A program made the position numbers and the translations under genes. Source: Chitinophaga pinensis (GTDB taxonomy: Bacteria; Bacteroidota; Bacteroidia; UBA7662). Taken from it: a stretch of DNA of 32,585 nt. Location: assembly GCA_945874665.1 (NCBI GenBank), contig CAMCHJ010000022.1, positions 1 to 32,585 on the forward strand, written 5' to 3'. Under the pieces are notes generated by a model. That model worked only from the letters and a program-made list of their open reading frames with translations. It was not told the DNA's origin and ran no database searches. Below are positions 1 through 8,656 of the stretch, piece by piece; the first letter of the stretch is position 1, and each line of letters starts with the position of its first letter.

Positions 1-146
1 GCATCGATTTTGACAAAGAATGGGTGCATTTACGCAAATCAAATACGGAGCCCATCATTCGCATTTATGCTGAAAGTGGCACTGCTGAAAAGGCAACTGC
101 CTTGGCTAATCAAATAATTACAGAAATTAAAGCGCTTTTGAAATGA
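1..146 (+). CDS. glmM: Phosphoglucosamine mutase, C-terminal end (partial)
   Basis: This is the last 47 codons of a gene that starts before the window. The visible motif RKSNTEPIIRIYAES is the phosphate-binding loop of the C-terminal domain of alpha-D-phosphohexomutases. This version, followed by a short helix ending in ALLK, matches GlmM, which converts glucosamine-6-phosphate to glucosamine-1-phosphate for cell-wall precursor synthesis in the cytoplasm. The catalytic serine and metal-binding loop lie outside the window, so a phosphomannomutase cannot be fully excluded. The TGA stop at 144-146 overlaps the ATG of the cysteine desulfurase at 143 (ATGA), so the two are probably co-transcribed and translationally coupled. 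Confidence 0.8.
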   Translation, partial: IDFDKEWVHLRKSNTEPIIRIYAESGTAEKATALANQIITEIKALLK

Positions 147-1278
147 AAAAACTCTACTTCGACAATGCTGCCACTACGCCCTTGAGCGAGGAAGTACTGG
201 AAGCCATGGTTCCTGTAATGAAGGAAGTGTATGGCAATCCATCATCGACGCATGGCTTAGGCAGGATGGCTAGAACTGAGATTGAAAAAGCACGTAAAAC
301 AGTTGCAAATTTGCTTCACTGCTCTCCCGCTGAGATTTTTTTTACTTCAGGAGGTACAGAGGCCGATAACATGGCCATTCGTTGCAGCGTAACCGATCTT
401 GGCGTTAAGCACCTCATCAGTACTTGCATCGAGCACCATGCGGTAACCCATACGCTCGATCGAATTGAGGCAGATGGTTTGGCCAAAGTAAGCTATTTGA
501 AAGTAGATGAAAAGGGTCACATTAGTCTTGACGAGCTCGAAACTTTATTACAAACGGGCGGATCAACTTTGGTAACGCTCATGCACGGCAACAACGAAAT
601 CGGCACCATGATCGATTTGGAAGTGGTAGCCAAGCTTTGCAAAAAATACGGGGCCTTTTTCCATTCCGATACTGTGCAAACTACGGGCTATTTCGAGCTG
701 AATTTACAGGAAGTGCCTGTTGATTTCATTAACGGCGCTGCGCATAAGTTTAATGGGCCTAAAGGCGTAGGTTTTATTTACATCCGTGGAGGATTAGGTA
801 TCAAGCCGCTCCTGCAAGGCGGAGCGCAAGAACGGAACATGCGCGGAGGCACCGAAAATATTTATGGCATCGTTGGCTTGGCTAAGGCGCTTGAAATTGC
901 CTATCGTGACCTCGAAGTCAAAAAGGCACACATCAGTAGCATCCGATCGTACATGATTGAAAAGTTGCAAGCACACATTCCGGGTGTTTCATTTAACGGC
1001 GACTACAATGGTAATAGCCTGTATACGGTACTCAACGTCTCTTTTCCTGCACATCCAAAGGGAGAAATGTTGCTTTTTAACTTGGATATTGCTGGCATTT
1101 GTGCCTCAGGTGGCAGTGCTTGTTCTTCGGGCAGCAATGTGGGTAGTCATGTGCTAGGAGGCATCAAGGTCGATGCTAGCCGTCACAATGTGCGTTTTTC
1201 GTTTGGAAAGCAAAACACCCTGGAAGAAGTAGATTATATAGTGGAGCAACTTAAACAGATTTTTGAGCTGCAACCAGC

Positions 1279-1282
<4 letters not shown>
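143..1282 (+). CDS. Cysteine desulfurase, IscS/NifS family
   Basis: A 379-residue PLP enzyme that removes sulfur from L-cysteine, giving alanine and an enzyme persulfide for Fe-S cluster and thio-cofactor synthesis. The N-terminus reads YFDNAATTP, the classical start of the family. EHHAV is near residue 97, HSDTVQ (PLP-contacting Asp176 and Gln179) near 174, and the Schiff-base lysine is K202 in AHKFNGPKG. The mobile catalytic loop is SGGSACSSG with C327. Length and motifs fit the IscS/NifS group rather than SufS. The start codon overlaps the end of glmM. Its 3' end overlaps the convergent LuxC-like gene by 4 bases, with no terminator between them. Whether it works with an Isc, Suf or tRNA-thiolation system cannot be told from this window. 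Confidence 0.93.
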
Positions 1283-2713
<1,431 letters not shown>

Positions 2714-2717
2714 TAAC

Positions 2718-2743
2718 GAAGCCACCTCGGTGGCTTTCTTTTT
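2718..2743 (+). terminator. Rho-independent terminator after ferredoxin
   Basis: AAGCCAC pairs with GTGGCTT around a CTCG loop, followed by TCTTTTT. It begins a few bases after the ferredoxin stop. The opposite strand lacks a T-run, so it works rightward. Confidence 0.88.
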
Positions 2744-2786
2744 ACACAATACATTTAACAGGCATTTAAGCCTGCAAACCAAACAC

Positions 2787-2794
2787 TATATTTG
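2787..2794 (+). promoter_or_regulatory. -7 box of the tandem ligase operon
   Basis: TATATTTG is an exact TAnnTTTG match ending only three bases before the ATG at 2798. With the usual 4-5 base offset, transcription would start at or next to that A, giving a leaderless mRNA. A dyad CAGGC-atttaa-GCCTG (2759-2774) lies where the -33 element would be, and no TTTG is visible there. Confidence 0.5.
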
Positions 2795-2797
2795 CTT

Positions 2798-5470
2798 ATG
2801 CGTGTAGGCATTTTTTTTGGAGGCAATTCTCGTGAAAGGGAAGTCTCATTTGCGGGAGGCCGCACAGTATACGACAACCTTAATAAGGCCTTGTTTACAG
2901 CTGTGCCTATTTTTGTAGATAGCTTTGGCAATTTTGTGATTTTAGATTGGCAATACCTTTACAAAGGCTCTATTCGCGATTTTTATCCTCCTGTAAGTGC
3001 ATTGATGCCTTCTCCCAATCACTTTCAAGTGTATGCTGAGCATTTAGGTGATTTAGATACCGAGGCGCAGTTAGACATGTTGAGGGAGTTAGGGCAGCCC
3101 ATAAAACCGGAGGCGCTAAACGCGCACATTGATTTTGCTTTTTTGGCGTTGCATGGAAAAAATGGGGAAGATGGCCGCTTGCAAGGCCTTTTAGAATGGC
3201 ATGGCATTCCTTATTCTGGTTCAGGTATTTGGGCGTCAGCTTTTGGTATGGACAAAGCGGCTCAAAAACAGTTGATGAGTGCCACCAATATGGAGGTGCC
3301 ACGCTTTAATGTCTTAGAAAGAAATGCTTGGCTGGCATTTAACTTGGTGGAACAAAAGGCTTATTTCTCTTTTTTGCAGCAGCAAATAGGATTGCCATTT
3401 GTGGTCAAGGCTGCTAACCAAGGCAGTTCCATTGGCATTTCAATTATATCACAAGATAATTTTGAGGACTTCCAACAAGCAGTCGACAAGTCCTTGTTTA
3501 GGAGGGTTATCAAAGCAGACTTCTGGTTGGCCTTAACCGAAGAAGAGCGCATTCGCTTTGTGAGGGAGTTTTCCGATATCCGATCGAACATAGGCTTACC
3601 TGCTCGCCTGCCTGCTGGCGAAGTCATTTACCATCCTGAAGCACTTTTGTTGGTATTGAACCGACAGTTAACCGAAAAACACCAATCGGTTACCCTGGAA
3701 GCACTCGATGCCGAGCATACGTTGTTATTCGAGGCTTTTATTGAAGGTGACGAATTTTCTTGCATCGTTATTCAGCAAGAAGATGGCAGTGCGGTTGCCT
3801 TACCGCCCACAGGCATTGTAAAGGGCAAAGAGCTTTTTGATTACCGTTCGAAATATTTGCCGGGTTTGTCACGTAAGGTAACGCCTATTGATTTGCCGGA
3901 GCCAGACATACAGCGCATCCGTACGGCAACCGAAAAGCTTTTTCACAGCTTCGGCTTTGACGTTTATGCCCGCATAGATGGTTTTTTTACCAAAAATGGA
4001 CAGGTGCTTCTGAATGATCCAAATACTACTTCGGGCATGATGCCATCTTCCTTTTTCTTCCATCAAGCGGCCGAAATAGGATTGAATCCAAGTCAGTTTT
4101 TGACCTATATCATTCGTACATCTCTACGTCAGCGAGCCAAAAAAGGCATGGAAATAGGCCATTTACTGGAACAACTCGATGTGGCACTCAAGCAAGAGCA
4201 ACAAGCAGCTGCTCACAAGCGAAAAGTGGCGGTTATTATGGGTGGTTACTCTAGCGAGCGGCATATTTCGGTAGAATCGGGCAGGAATATCTTCGAAAAA
4301 CTGAGCTCATCGGTCGATTATGACCCGATCAGTGTGTTTTTAACTGGAAACGCAGACCATTTTGAACTGTTTGCCATCCCCATCAACCTGCATTTGAAAG
4401 ACAATGCCGATGATATTGCCTCGAAAATTGCAGATTTTAAAGTACATCCGCTCATTGCAACTATTCAGCAGCAGTGTAAAGACATCACTGATTTGTTTGC
4501 ATTTAATGCACTTTTGAAGCCACAGCGTTTGACTTTTAAGGACTTGGCAAACAGGGTAGATGAAGTATTTATTGCCCTACATGGACGGCCGGGCGAAGAC
4601 GGTACCCTGCAAATCGAACTTCAAAAAGTAGGTCTCACTTACAATGGCTCTGAGCCTAGCTCAAGTGCCATCACCATCAATAAATTTGAAACCAATGAGT
4701 TATTAGCGCAGCAGGGTATGCTGGTTGCTCGCCACATGCTGGTGCGTGAAGGTGATTTTTCGAGTCACGCCGCTTTGGTAAATCACATCATTGAAAAATT
4801 CACTTTCCCAATCATAGCAAAACCTGTGGATGATGGTTGTTCATCGGCCGTTAAAAAGTTGAAAAACAGGGAAGAGCTTTTAGCCTATGCTGCGCTCATA
4901 TACCGCCAACACGAAGCATTGATGCCTGCACCAGCTGCAGTGTTGAAACTAAAACTCAAGGAAGAGTTTCCGCAAAAACCTGTTTTTTTGGTAGAGTCGT
5001 TTATTGAAAAAGGCGATGCGAAATTTTTCTTGGAGGTTACTGGTGGCTTACTTACGCATCGTAATGAGCGGGGCGAAGTGGTATACGAGATGTTTGAGCC
5101 TTCAGAAAGTCTGGCTGAAGGCGAGGTTTTATCGCTTGAAGAAAAGTTTTTGGCTGGCGAAGGTTTGAACATTACCCCAGCGCGGTACACAGATAACAAG
5201 GCTGATAGTGAGCGGGTAAGTGCTTTTGTGAAGAAAGAATTGGAGCGAGCTGCACGCATTTTAAACGTAGAAGGCTATTGTCGCATAGACGCGTTTGTTA
5301 AAATTTACGATTTGAATAGGATTGAAGTTTACATCATTGAAATCAATTCTCTTCCTGGCATGACGCCAGCTACTTGTATTTTCCATCAATGCGCCATAAA
5401 TGGGTACAAGCCTTATGAATTTATTGACAAGATATTGGCGTATGGTCGCACTCAAAAATCCTACACATGA
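2798..5470 (+). CDS. Tandem D-alanine-D-alanine ligase-like protein (two ATP-grasp modules)
   Basis: An 890-residue protein, more than twice the usual Ddl length (300-370), made of two successive Ddl-like ATP-grasp modules (about 1-445 and 475-890). Ddl joins two D-alanines for peptidoglycan. Module 1 starts RVGIFFGGNSREREVSF and has HGKNGEDG (119-126), YSGSGIWAS and GSSIG (209-213). In its metal-binding loop, however, the usual EINTLPG is NDPNTTSG, and about 70 extra residues lie near 230-310. Module 2 starts VAVIMGGYSSERHISVESG and has HGRPGEDG (595-602) and a canonical EINSLPGMTP loop (848 on), but its GSSVG-like loop reads GCSSAV. I use ATG 2798 because it starts at the canonical Ddl N-terminus; TTG 2792 overlaps the promoter box. 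The stop overlaps the PASTA gene (ATGA), which supports a cell-wall role. Confidence 0.88.
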   Translation: MRVGIFFGGNSREREVSFAGGRTVYDNLNKALFTAVPIFVDSFGNFVILDWQYLYKGSIRDFYPPVSALMPSPNHFQVYAEHLGDLDTEAQLDMLRELGQPIKPEALNAHIDFAFLALHGKNGEDGRLQGLLEWHGIPYSGSGIWASAFGMDKAAQKQLMSATNMEVPRFNVLERNAWLAFNLVEQKAYFSFLQQQIGLPFVVKAANQGSSIGISIISQDNFEDFQQAVDKSLFRRVIKADFWLALTEEERIRFVREFSDIRSNIGLPARLPAGEVIYHPEALLLVLNRQLTEKHQSVTLEALDAEHTLLFEAFIEGDEFSCIVIQQEDGSAVALPPTGIVKGKELFDYRSKYLPGLSRKVTPIDLPEPDIQRIRTATEKLFHSFGFDVYARIDGFFTKNGQVLLNDPNTTSGMMPSSFFFHQAAEIGLNPSQFLTYIIRTSLRQRAKKGMEIGHLLEQLDVALKQEQQAAAHKRKVAVIMGGYSSERHISVESGRNIFEKLSSSVDYDPISVFLTGNADHFELFAIPINLHLKDNADDIASKIADFKVHPLIATIQQQCKDITDLFAFNALLKPQRLTFKDLANRVDEVFIALHGRPGEDGTLQIELQKVGLTYNGSEPSSSAITINKFETNELLAQQGMLVARHMLVREGDFSSHAALVNHIIEKFTFPIIAKPVDDGCSSAVKKLKNREELLAYAALIYRQHEALMPAPAAVLKLKLKEEFPQKPVFLVESFIEKGDAKFFLEVTGGLLTHRNERGEVVYEMFEPSESLAEGEVLSLEEKFLAGEGLNITPARYTDNKADSERVSAFVKKELERAARILNVEGYCRIDAFVKIYDLNRIEVYIIEINSLPGMTPATCIFHQCAINGYKPYEFIDKILAYGRTQKSYT

Positions 5471-6222
5471 GCTTCATTAAGTTTATAAAGTCAAAGGCCT
5501 TCTTTGTTCAGTTGGGTATTATTTCAGGAATTACCCTGGTGTTGCTCATTGGTTTGGTGCAATACATGAAGTTTTACACTAAGCACGGACAAGAAATTGA
5601 GGTGCCGAATTTAACAGACTTACACATTGATCAATTGCAAGAGATACTTGAAGTTAATGACCTGAAATTCATGGTCATTGACTCTACTTATTTGCAGGGT
5701 AAACGCCCCATGCTGGTGTATGGTCAAGATCCCAAACCGGGGAGTAAGGTAAAGGAAGGTCGTACCATTTACATATCGATCACATCATCCAATACACCAA
5801 AGGTAAAACTCCCCAATCTTATTGATTTAAGTCTGCGTAAAGCCACCATCGATCTAAAAAACCTCGGACTGGGTGTGGGTGCCTTGGTTCTGCGGCCGGA
5901 TATTGCCAATAATGTGGTGCTCGAAATGACCATGGGCGGAAGCAAGGTATATCCCGGCAAGCAAGTGGCAAGGGGTAGCATCATCGATCTTGTAGTAGGT
6001 ATCTACAACGCAGACTCCTTAGTAAATGTGCCTAATTTAGTAGGATTGACAGTGGAAGAGGCCACCTTATATCTAAGCGAAACGGCACTTTATCTTGGTG
6101 CAGTCAATTACGGGGCAGCAATAACTGATAGTTCAAAAGCGTTAGTGGTTCGGCAATTCCCTGAGGTGAACGACGAAGAGCCCATCAATACCATGTCGTA
6201 TGTTGACATTTGGGTAGAATAA
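5467..6222 (+). CDS. Membrane-anchored protein with three PASTA domains
   Basis: A 251-residue protein with a short basic N-terminus, one membrane helix (about 15-37) and an outside part built of three PASTA-like repeats, which begin near EVPNLTDL (45), KLPNLIDL (118) and NVPNLVGL (191). PASTA domains bind peptidoglycan fragments or beta-lactams in Ser/Thr kinases and penicillin-binding proteins. No kinase or transpeptidase domain is present, so this is a stand-alone, probably periplasmic PASTA protein tethered to the inner membrane. It overlaps the tandem ligase gene by 4 bases and is followed after 9 bases by the T9SS-exported protein. The coupling to a ligase that makes peptidoglycan precursor fits a cell-wall sensing or scaffolding role, but this is inferred from context. 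Confidence 0.87.
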   Translation: MSFIKFIKSKAFFVQLGIISGITLVLLIGLVQYMKFYTKHGQEIEVPNLTDLHIDQLQEILEVNDLKFMVIDSTYLQGKRPMLVYGQDPKPGSKVKEGRTIYISITSSNTPKVKLPNLIDLSLRKATIDLKNLGLGVGALVLRPDIANNVVLEMTMGGSKVYPGKQVARGSIIDLVVGIYNADSLVNVPNLVGLTVEEATLYLSETALYLGAVNYGAAITDSSKALVVRQFPEVNDEEPINTMSYVDIWVE

Positions 6223-6231
6223 AAGTAAAGC

Positions 6232-8040
6232 ATGAAACACATCTTTTGGCCGCTTCTAGTTATTTGTTTACTTTCATTTGAATGCACACAGGCACAAGAA
6301 ATAATCACGCCGTTGCGCTCCAATCCACTTCAGGCGCATCAAAATGCAGCTTTTAGAATAGCCAACCAACTCGATACCCTGAACCTGCCTTTTGTAGATG
6401 ATTTTTCCAACAGCCAGGTATCACCAGCTAAAAGCAGATGGACGGATCGATTTGTGTTTATCAATACGGATATGGCCGCCAGTCCACCCACCTTAGGCGT
6501 GGCAACTTTTGACGGGCTAAATCAGTTTGGAGTAGCTTATGACATCTTTTCCCCAACAGCCTCTGGTGTTGCTGATCGTTTAACTTCACAAGCGCTCAAT
6601 TTAAACGGGGATGATGCTGCGGACTCTATTTATCTCAGCTTTTTTTGGCAACCAGCTGGCTTGTGCGATCCGCCAGAAGCCACCGATTCTTTGACATTAG
6701 ATTTTTTTGGTAACGATGGCATTTGGTATCCGGTTTGGGCGGTAACAGGGACCACTAATCGATCGTTTAAGCAAACGTTTGTTGGTGTTAAGGATAGCCT
6801 GTTTTTTCACCAGGGCTTTCGTTTTCGATTTACATCACATGGCAACTTAACTGGTAATGTAGATGTGTGGCACCTCGATTATGTGCGTATGGCTAGAAAC
6901 AGGACCAGTACTGATACATTGATTACAGATGTGGGGTTCAAATCGCGCCCAACTTCCTTACTGAATTTGTATCAAGAAATGCCCTTTAAGCAATTTAAAG
7001 CTGATTCTTCCCGCTATAAAGCAACAACGCACGCCGTAATTGCCCGTAATTTAAGTGAAGGGAGAAACGTTGCTTATAAATTTACCACGAGAAACTTCTT
7101 AACCAACGACGTCCTTGTTGATGCTGCGTTTCAAAGCATTTCACCTTTTCCGAGTCTTTCAGATGTCAACTTCTCCTATGCGAACTTCCCGATCGGAAAC
7201 GCGCCTTCTGACAGTTTAACTTTACAAACCACGTATCTGCTACAAAACAACCCCGATTTCCTGGCCAGTAACGATACCGTTCGTCGTTTTCAGCGTTTTT
7301 GGAATCATTTTGCTTACGATGATGGTACAGCTGAAACAGGCTACGGTTTAAATATTATTGGCGGAAGCATTGCGTACAAATTTTACGTTCCAACACCTGA
7401 TACGCTTCGTGGTATGTGGATGTACTTTACACAAGCAGCCGAAAATGCTGCGTTGGAGCTATTTAACCTGAAAGTATGGTCCTTTATCGGCGAAAATCAG
7501 TTTACAGGGAGCGAATCACAATTAGCGCAGCAGGAATTATTACGTCCGCGCTATGCAGATAGTTTAGGTCAGTTTATGTACTTCGCTTTAGATACACCCG
7601 TGGTGGTTCGCGATTCCTTTTATGTAGGTTGGCAGCAACTCACCCCGCGGCTCCTAAATATCGGTCTAGACCGCAACAACGATCCTCAAAATGTAAAGTG
7701 GTTCAATACCCAAGGTCAGTGGAACCCATCCTTGATTACCGGCAGCTGGATGATCCGGCCTGTTTTGGGTGGGCCATTGGTTTATCCAACAGCTTTGCCC
7801 AAAATTACCCGCTTGCAAACACAGGTATATCCAAATCCAACCAGCGACTATGTGCATATCAATTGTGAGTGTGAAGTGGTGCAATGGTGTATTAAAGACA
7901 TGACTGGAAGGGTAGTGCTTCAAGGTGTGGAGCTCAGTGGGCCAATCGCTGTGGGCGATTTGCCATCAGGAATGTACTTGGTTGAAGTAAATGACAAACG
8001 CGGGTTTTATAACCGACAGAAGCTAATTATAAGCCGCTGA
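6232..8040 (+). CDS. Secreted protein with T9SS type A sorting domain, function unknown
   Basis: 602 residues with a signal peptide (hydrophobic stretch 5-16, probable cleavage after QA near 21) and a C-terminal sorting domain from about residue 532. That domain begins VYPNPTSDYVHI, continues with DMTGRVV and DLPSGMYLVEV, and ends in a short basic strand (QKLIISR). This is the Por-secretion tail that directs proteins through the type IX system to the cell surface. The central 500 residues look like beta-rich extracellular material; I recognise no catalytic motif. A region near 130-220 (FFWQPAG, SLTLDFFGNDG) resembles jelly-roll-like segments seen in other Bacteroidota surface proteins, but this is weak. 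It lies 9 bases after the PASTA gene and is probably the last gene of that unit. Confidence 0.85.
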   Translation: MKHIFWPLLVICLLSFECTQAQEIITPLRSNPLQAHQNAAFRIANQLDTLNLPFVDDFSNSQVSPAKSRWTDRFVFINTDMAASPPTLGVATFDGLNQFGVAYDIFSPTASGVADRLTSQALNLNGDDAADSIYLSFFWQPAGLCDPPEATDSLTLDFFGNDGIWYPVWAVTGTTNRSFKQTFVGVKDSLFFHQGFRFRFTSHGNLTGNVDVWHLDYVRMARNRTSTDTLITDVGFKSRPTSLLNLYQEMPFKQFKADSSRYKATTHAVIARNLSEGRNVAYKFTTRNFLTNDVLVDAAFQSISPFPSLSDVNFSYANFPIGNAPSDSLTLQTTYLLQNNPDFLASNDTVRRFQRFWNHFAYDDGTAETGYGLNIIGGSIAYKFYVPTPDTLRGMWMYFTQAAENAALELFNLKVWSFIGENQFTGSESQLAQQELLRPRYADSLGQFMYFALDTPVVVRDSFYVGWQQLTPRLLNIGLDRNNDPQNVKWFNTQGQWNPSLITGSWMIRPVLGGPLVYPTALPKITRLQTQVYPNPTSDYVHINCECEVVQWCIKDMTGRVVLQGVELSGPIAVGDLPSGMYLVEVNDKRGFYNRQKLIISR

Positions 8041-8052
8041 GCTTAAAATGTG

Positions 8053-8060
8053 TAGCTTTG
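8053..8060 (+). promoter_or_regulatory. -7 box of the thioesterase gene
   Basis: TAGCTTTG is an exact TAnnTTTG match 20 bases before ATG 8081, predicting a leader of about 17 bases. It lies inside the frame that would begin at an upstream ATG at 8048, which argues for 8081 as the start. Confidence 0.5.
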
Positions 8061-8080
8061 TGGTCAAAATCAAAGCATCC

Positions 8081-8608
8081 ATGCGTAAAAATTTCAAAGT
8101 CCCTACTGATTCGCTCACCATCATGAACGAATTGGTGCTGCCGAATGATACCAATACTTTACACAATTTAATGGGAGGCAAACTCCTGCATTGGATGGAC
8201 ATTTGCGCGGCCATTGCAGCACAAAAGCACAGCAATCGCATTGTGGTTACAGCGAGCGTTGATAATGTAAGCTTCAGCAAAGGAATCAAATTGGGTGATG
8301 TTGTTACCTTGTCTTCAAAAGTAACCAGGGCCTTCAATTCTTCTATGGAAGTGCACATTGTTGTTTGGGGAGAGAATATACCTGCTGGACAAAAATACAA
8401 GTGCAATGAGGCTTATTTCACATTTGTAGCCGTTGATCAGCTTGGCAATCCAATTAATGTGCCTGAACTAAAGCCGGAATCTGAAGAGGAAGTGCGTTTA
8501 TACGACGGTGCACTTAGAAGGCGCCAACTGAGGTTAATACTAGGGGGTAGGATGAAGCCCGATGAGGCTACTGAGCTTAAAATGCTATTTACAAATCCAA
8601 ATGCATAA
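8081..8608 (+). CDS. Acyl-CoA thioesterase, hotdog fold
   Basis: A 175-residue cytoplasmic enzyme that hydrolyses acyl-CoA thioesters. The pattern NTLHNLMGGKLLHWMDICAA at about 23-42 is the catalytic helix region of the BACH / YciA-like hotdog family, with the Asp in HWMD the usual catalytic acid. VVTASVDNVSFSKGIKLGDVV and the later NEAYFTFVAVD are the following family strands. I chose ATG 8081 (MRKNFKV) over the upstream ATG at 8048, because the 11 extra codons coincide with a promoter box and look unlike the family N-terminus. It ends at a strong bidirectional terminator. A role in trimming acyl-CoA pools or membrane lipid turnover is inferred from the family. Confidence 0.88.
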   Translation: MRKNFKVPTDSLTIMNELVLPNDTNTLHNLMGGKLLHWMDICAAIAAQKHSNRIVVTASVDNVSFSKGIKLGDVVTLSSKVTRAFNSSMEVHIVVWGENIPAGQKYKCNEAYFTFVAVDQLGNPINVPELKPESEEEVRLYDGALRRRQLRLILGGRMKPDEATELKMLFTNPNA

Positions 8609-8640
8609 AAAAGCCCGTCATCAAATGACGGGCTTTTTTT
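8607..8640. terminator. Bidirectional terminator between convergent genes
   Basis: AAGCCCGTCAT (8611-8621) pairs perfectly with ATGACGGGCTT (8625-8635) around CAA. The stem is flanked by A-run and T-run on the two sides, so it has a U-tract in both directions. It separates the thioesterase from the convergent M16 gene ending at 8657. Confidence 0.93.
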
Positions 8641-8656
8641 ATGGTTCTGATGACGA

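Noticed and set aside
4885-5259. Long open frame on the minus strand opposite the tandem ligase
   Set aside because: Ser/Lys-rich shadow of a clearly coding plus-strand gene, with no family resemblance or promoter.
8048-8080. Upstream ATG giving 11 extra residues on the thioesterase
   Set aside because: The extra codons contain the exact -7 box TAGCTTTG, and the family N-terminus fits ATG 8081.
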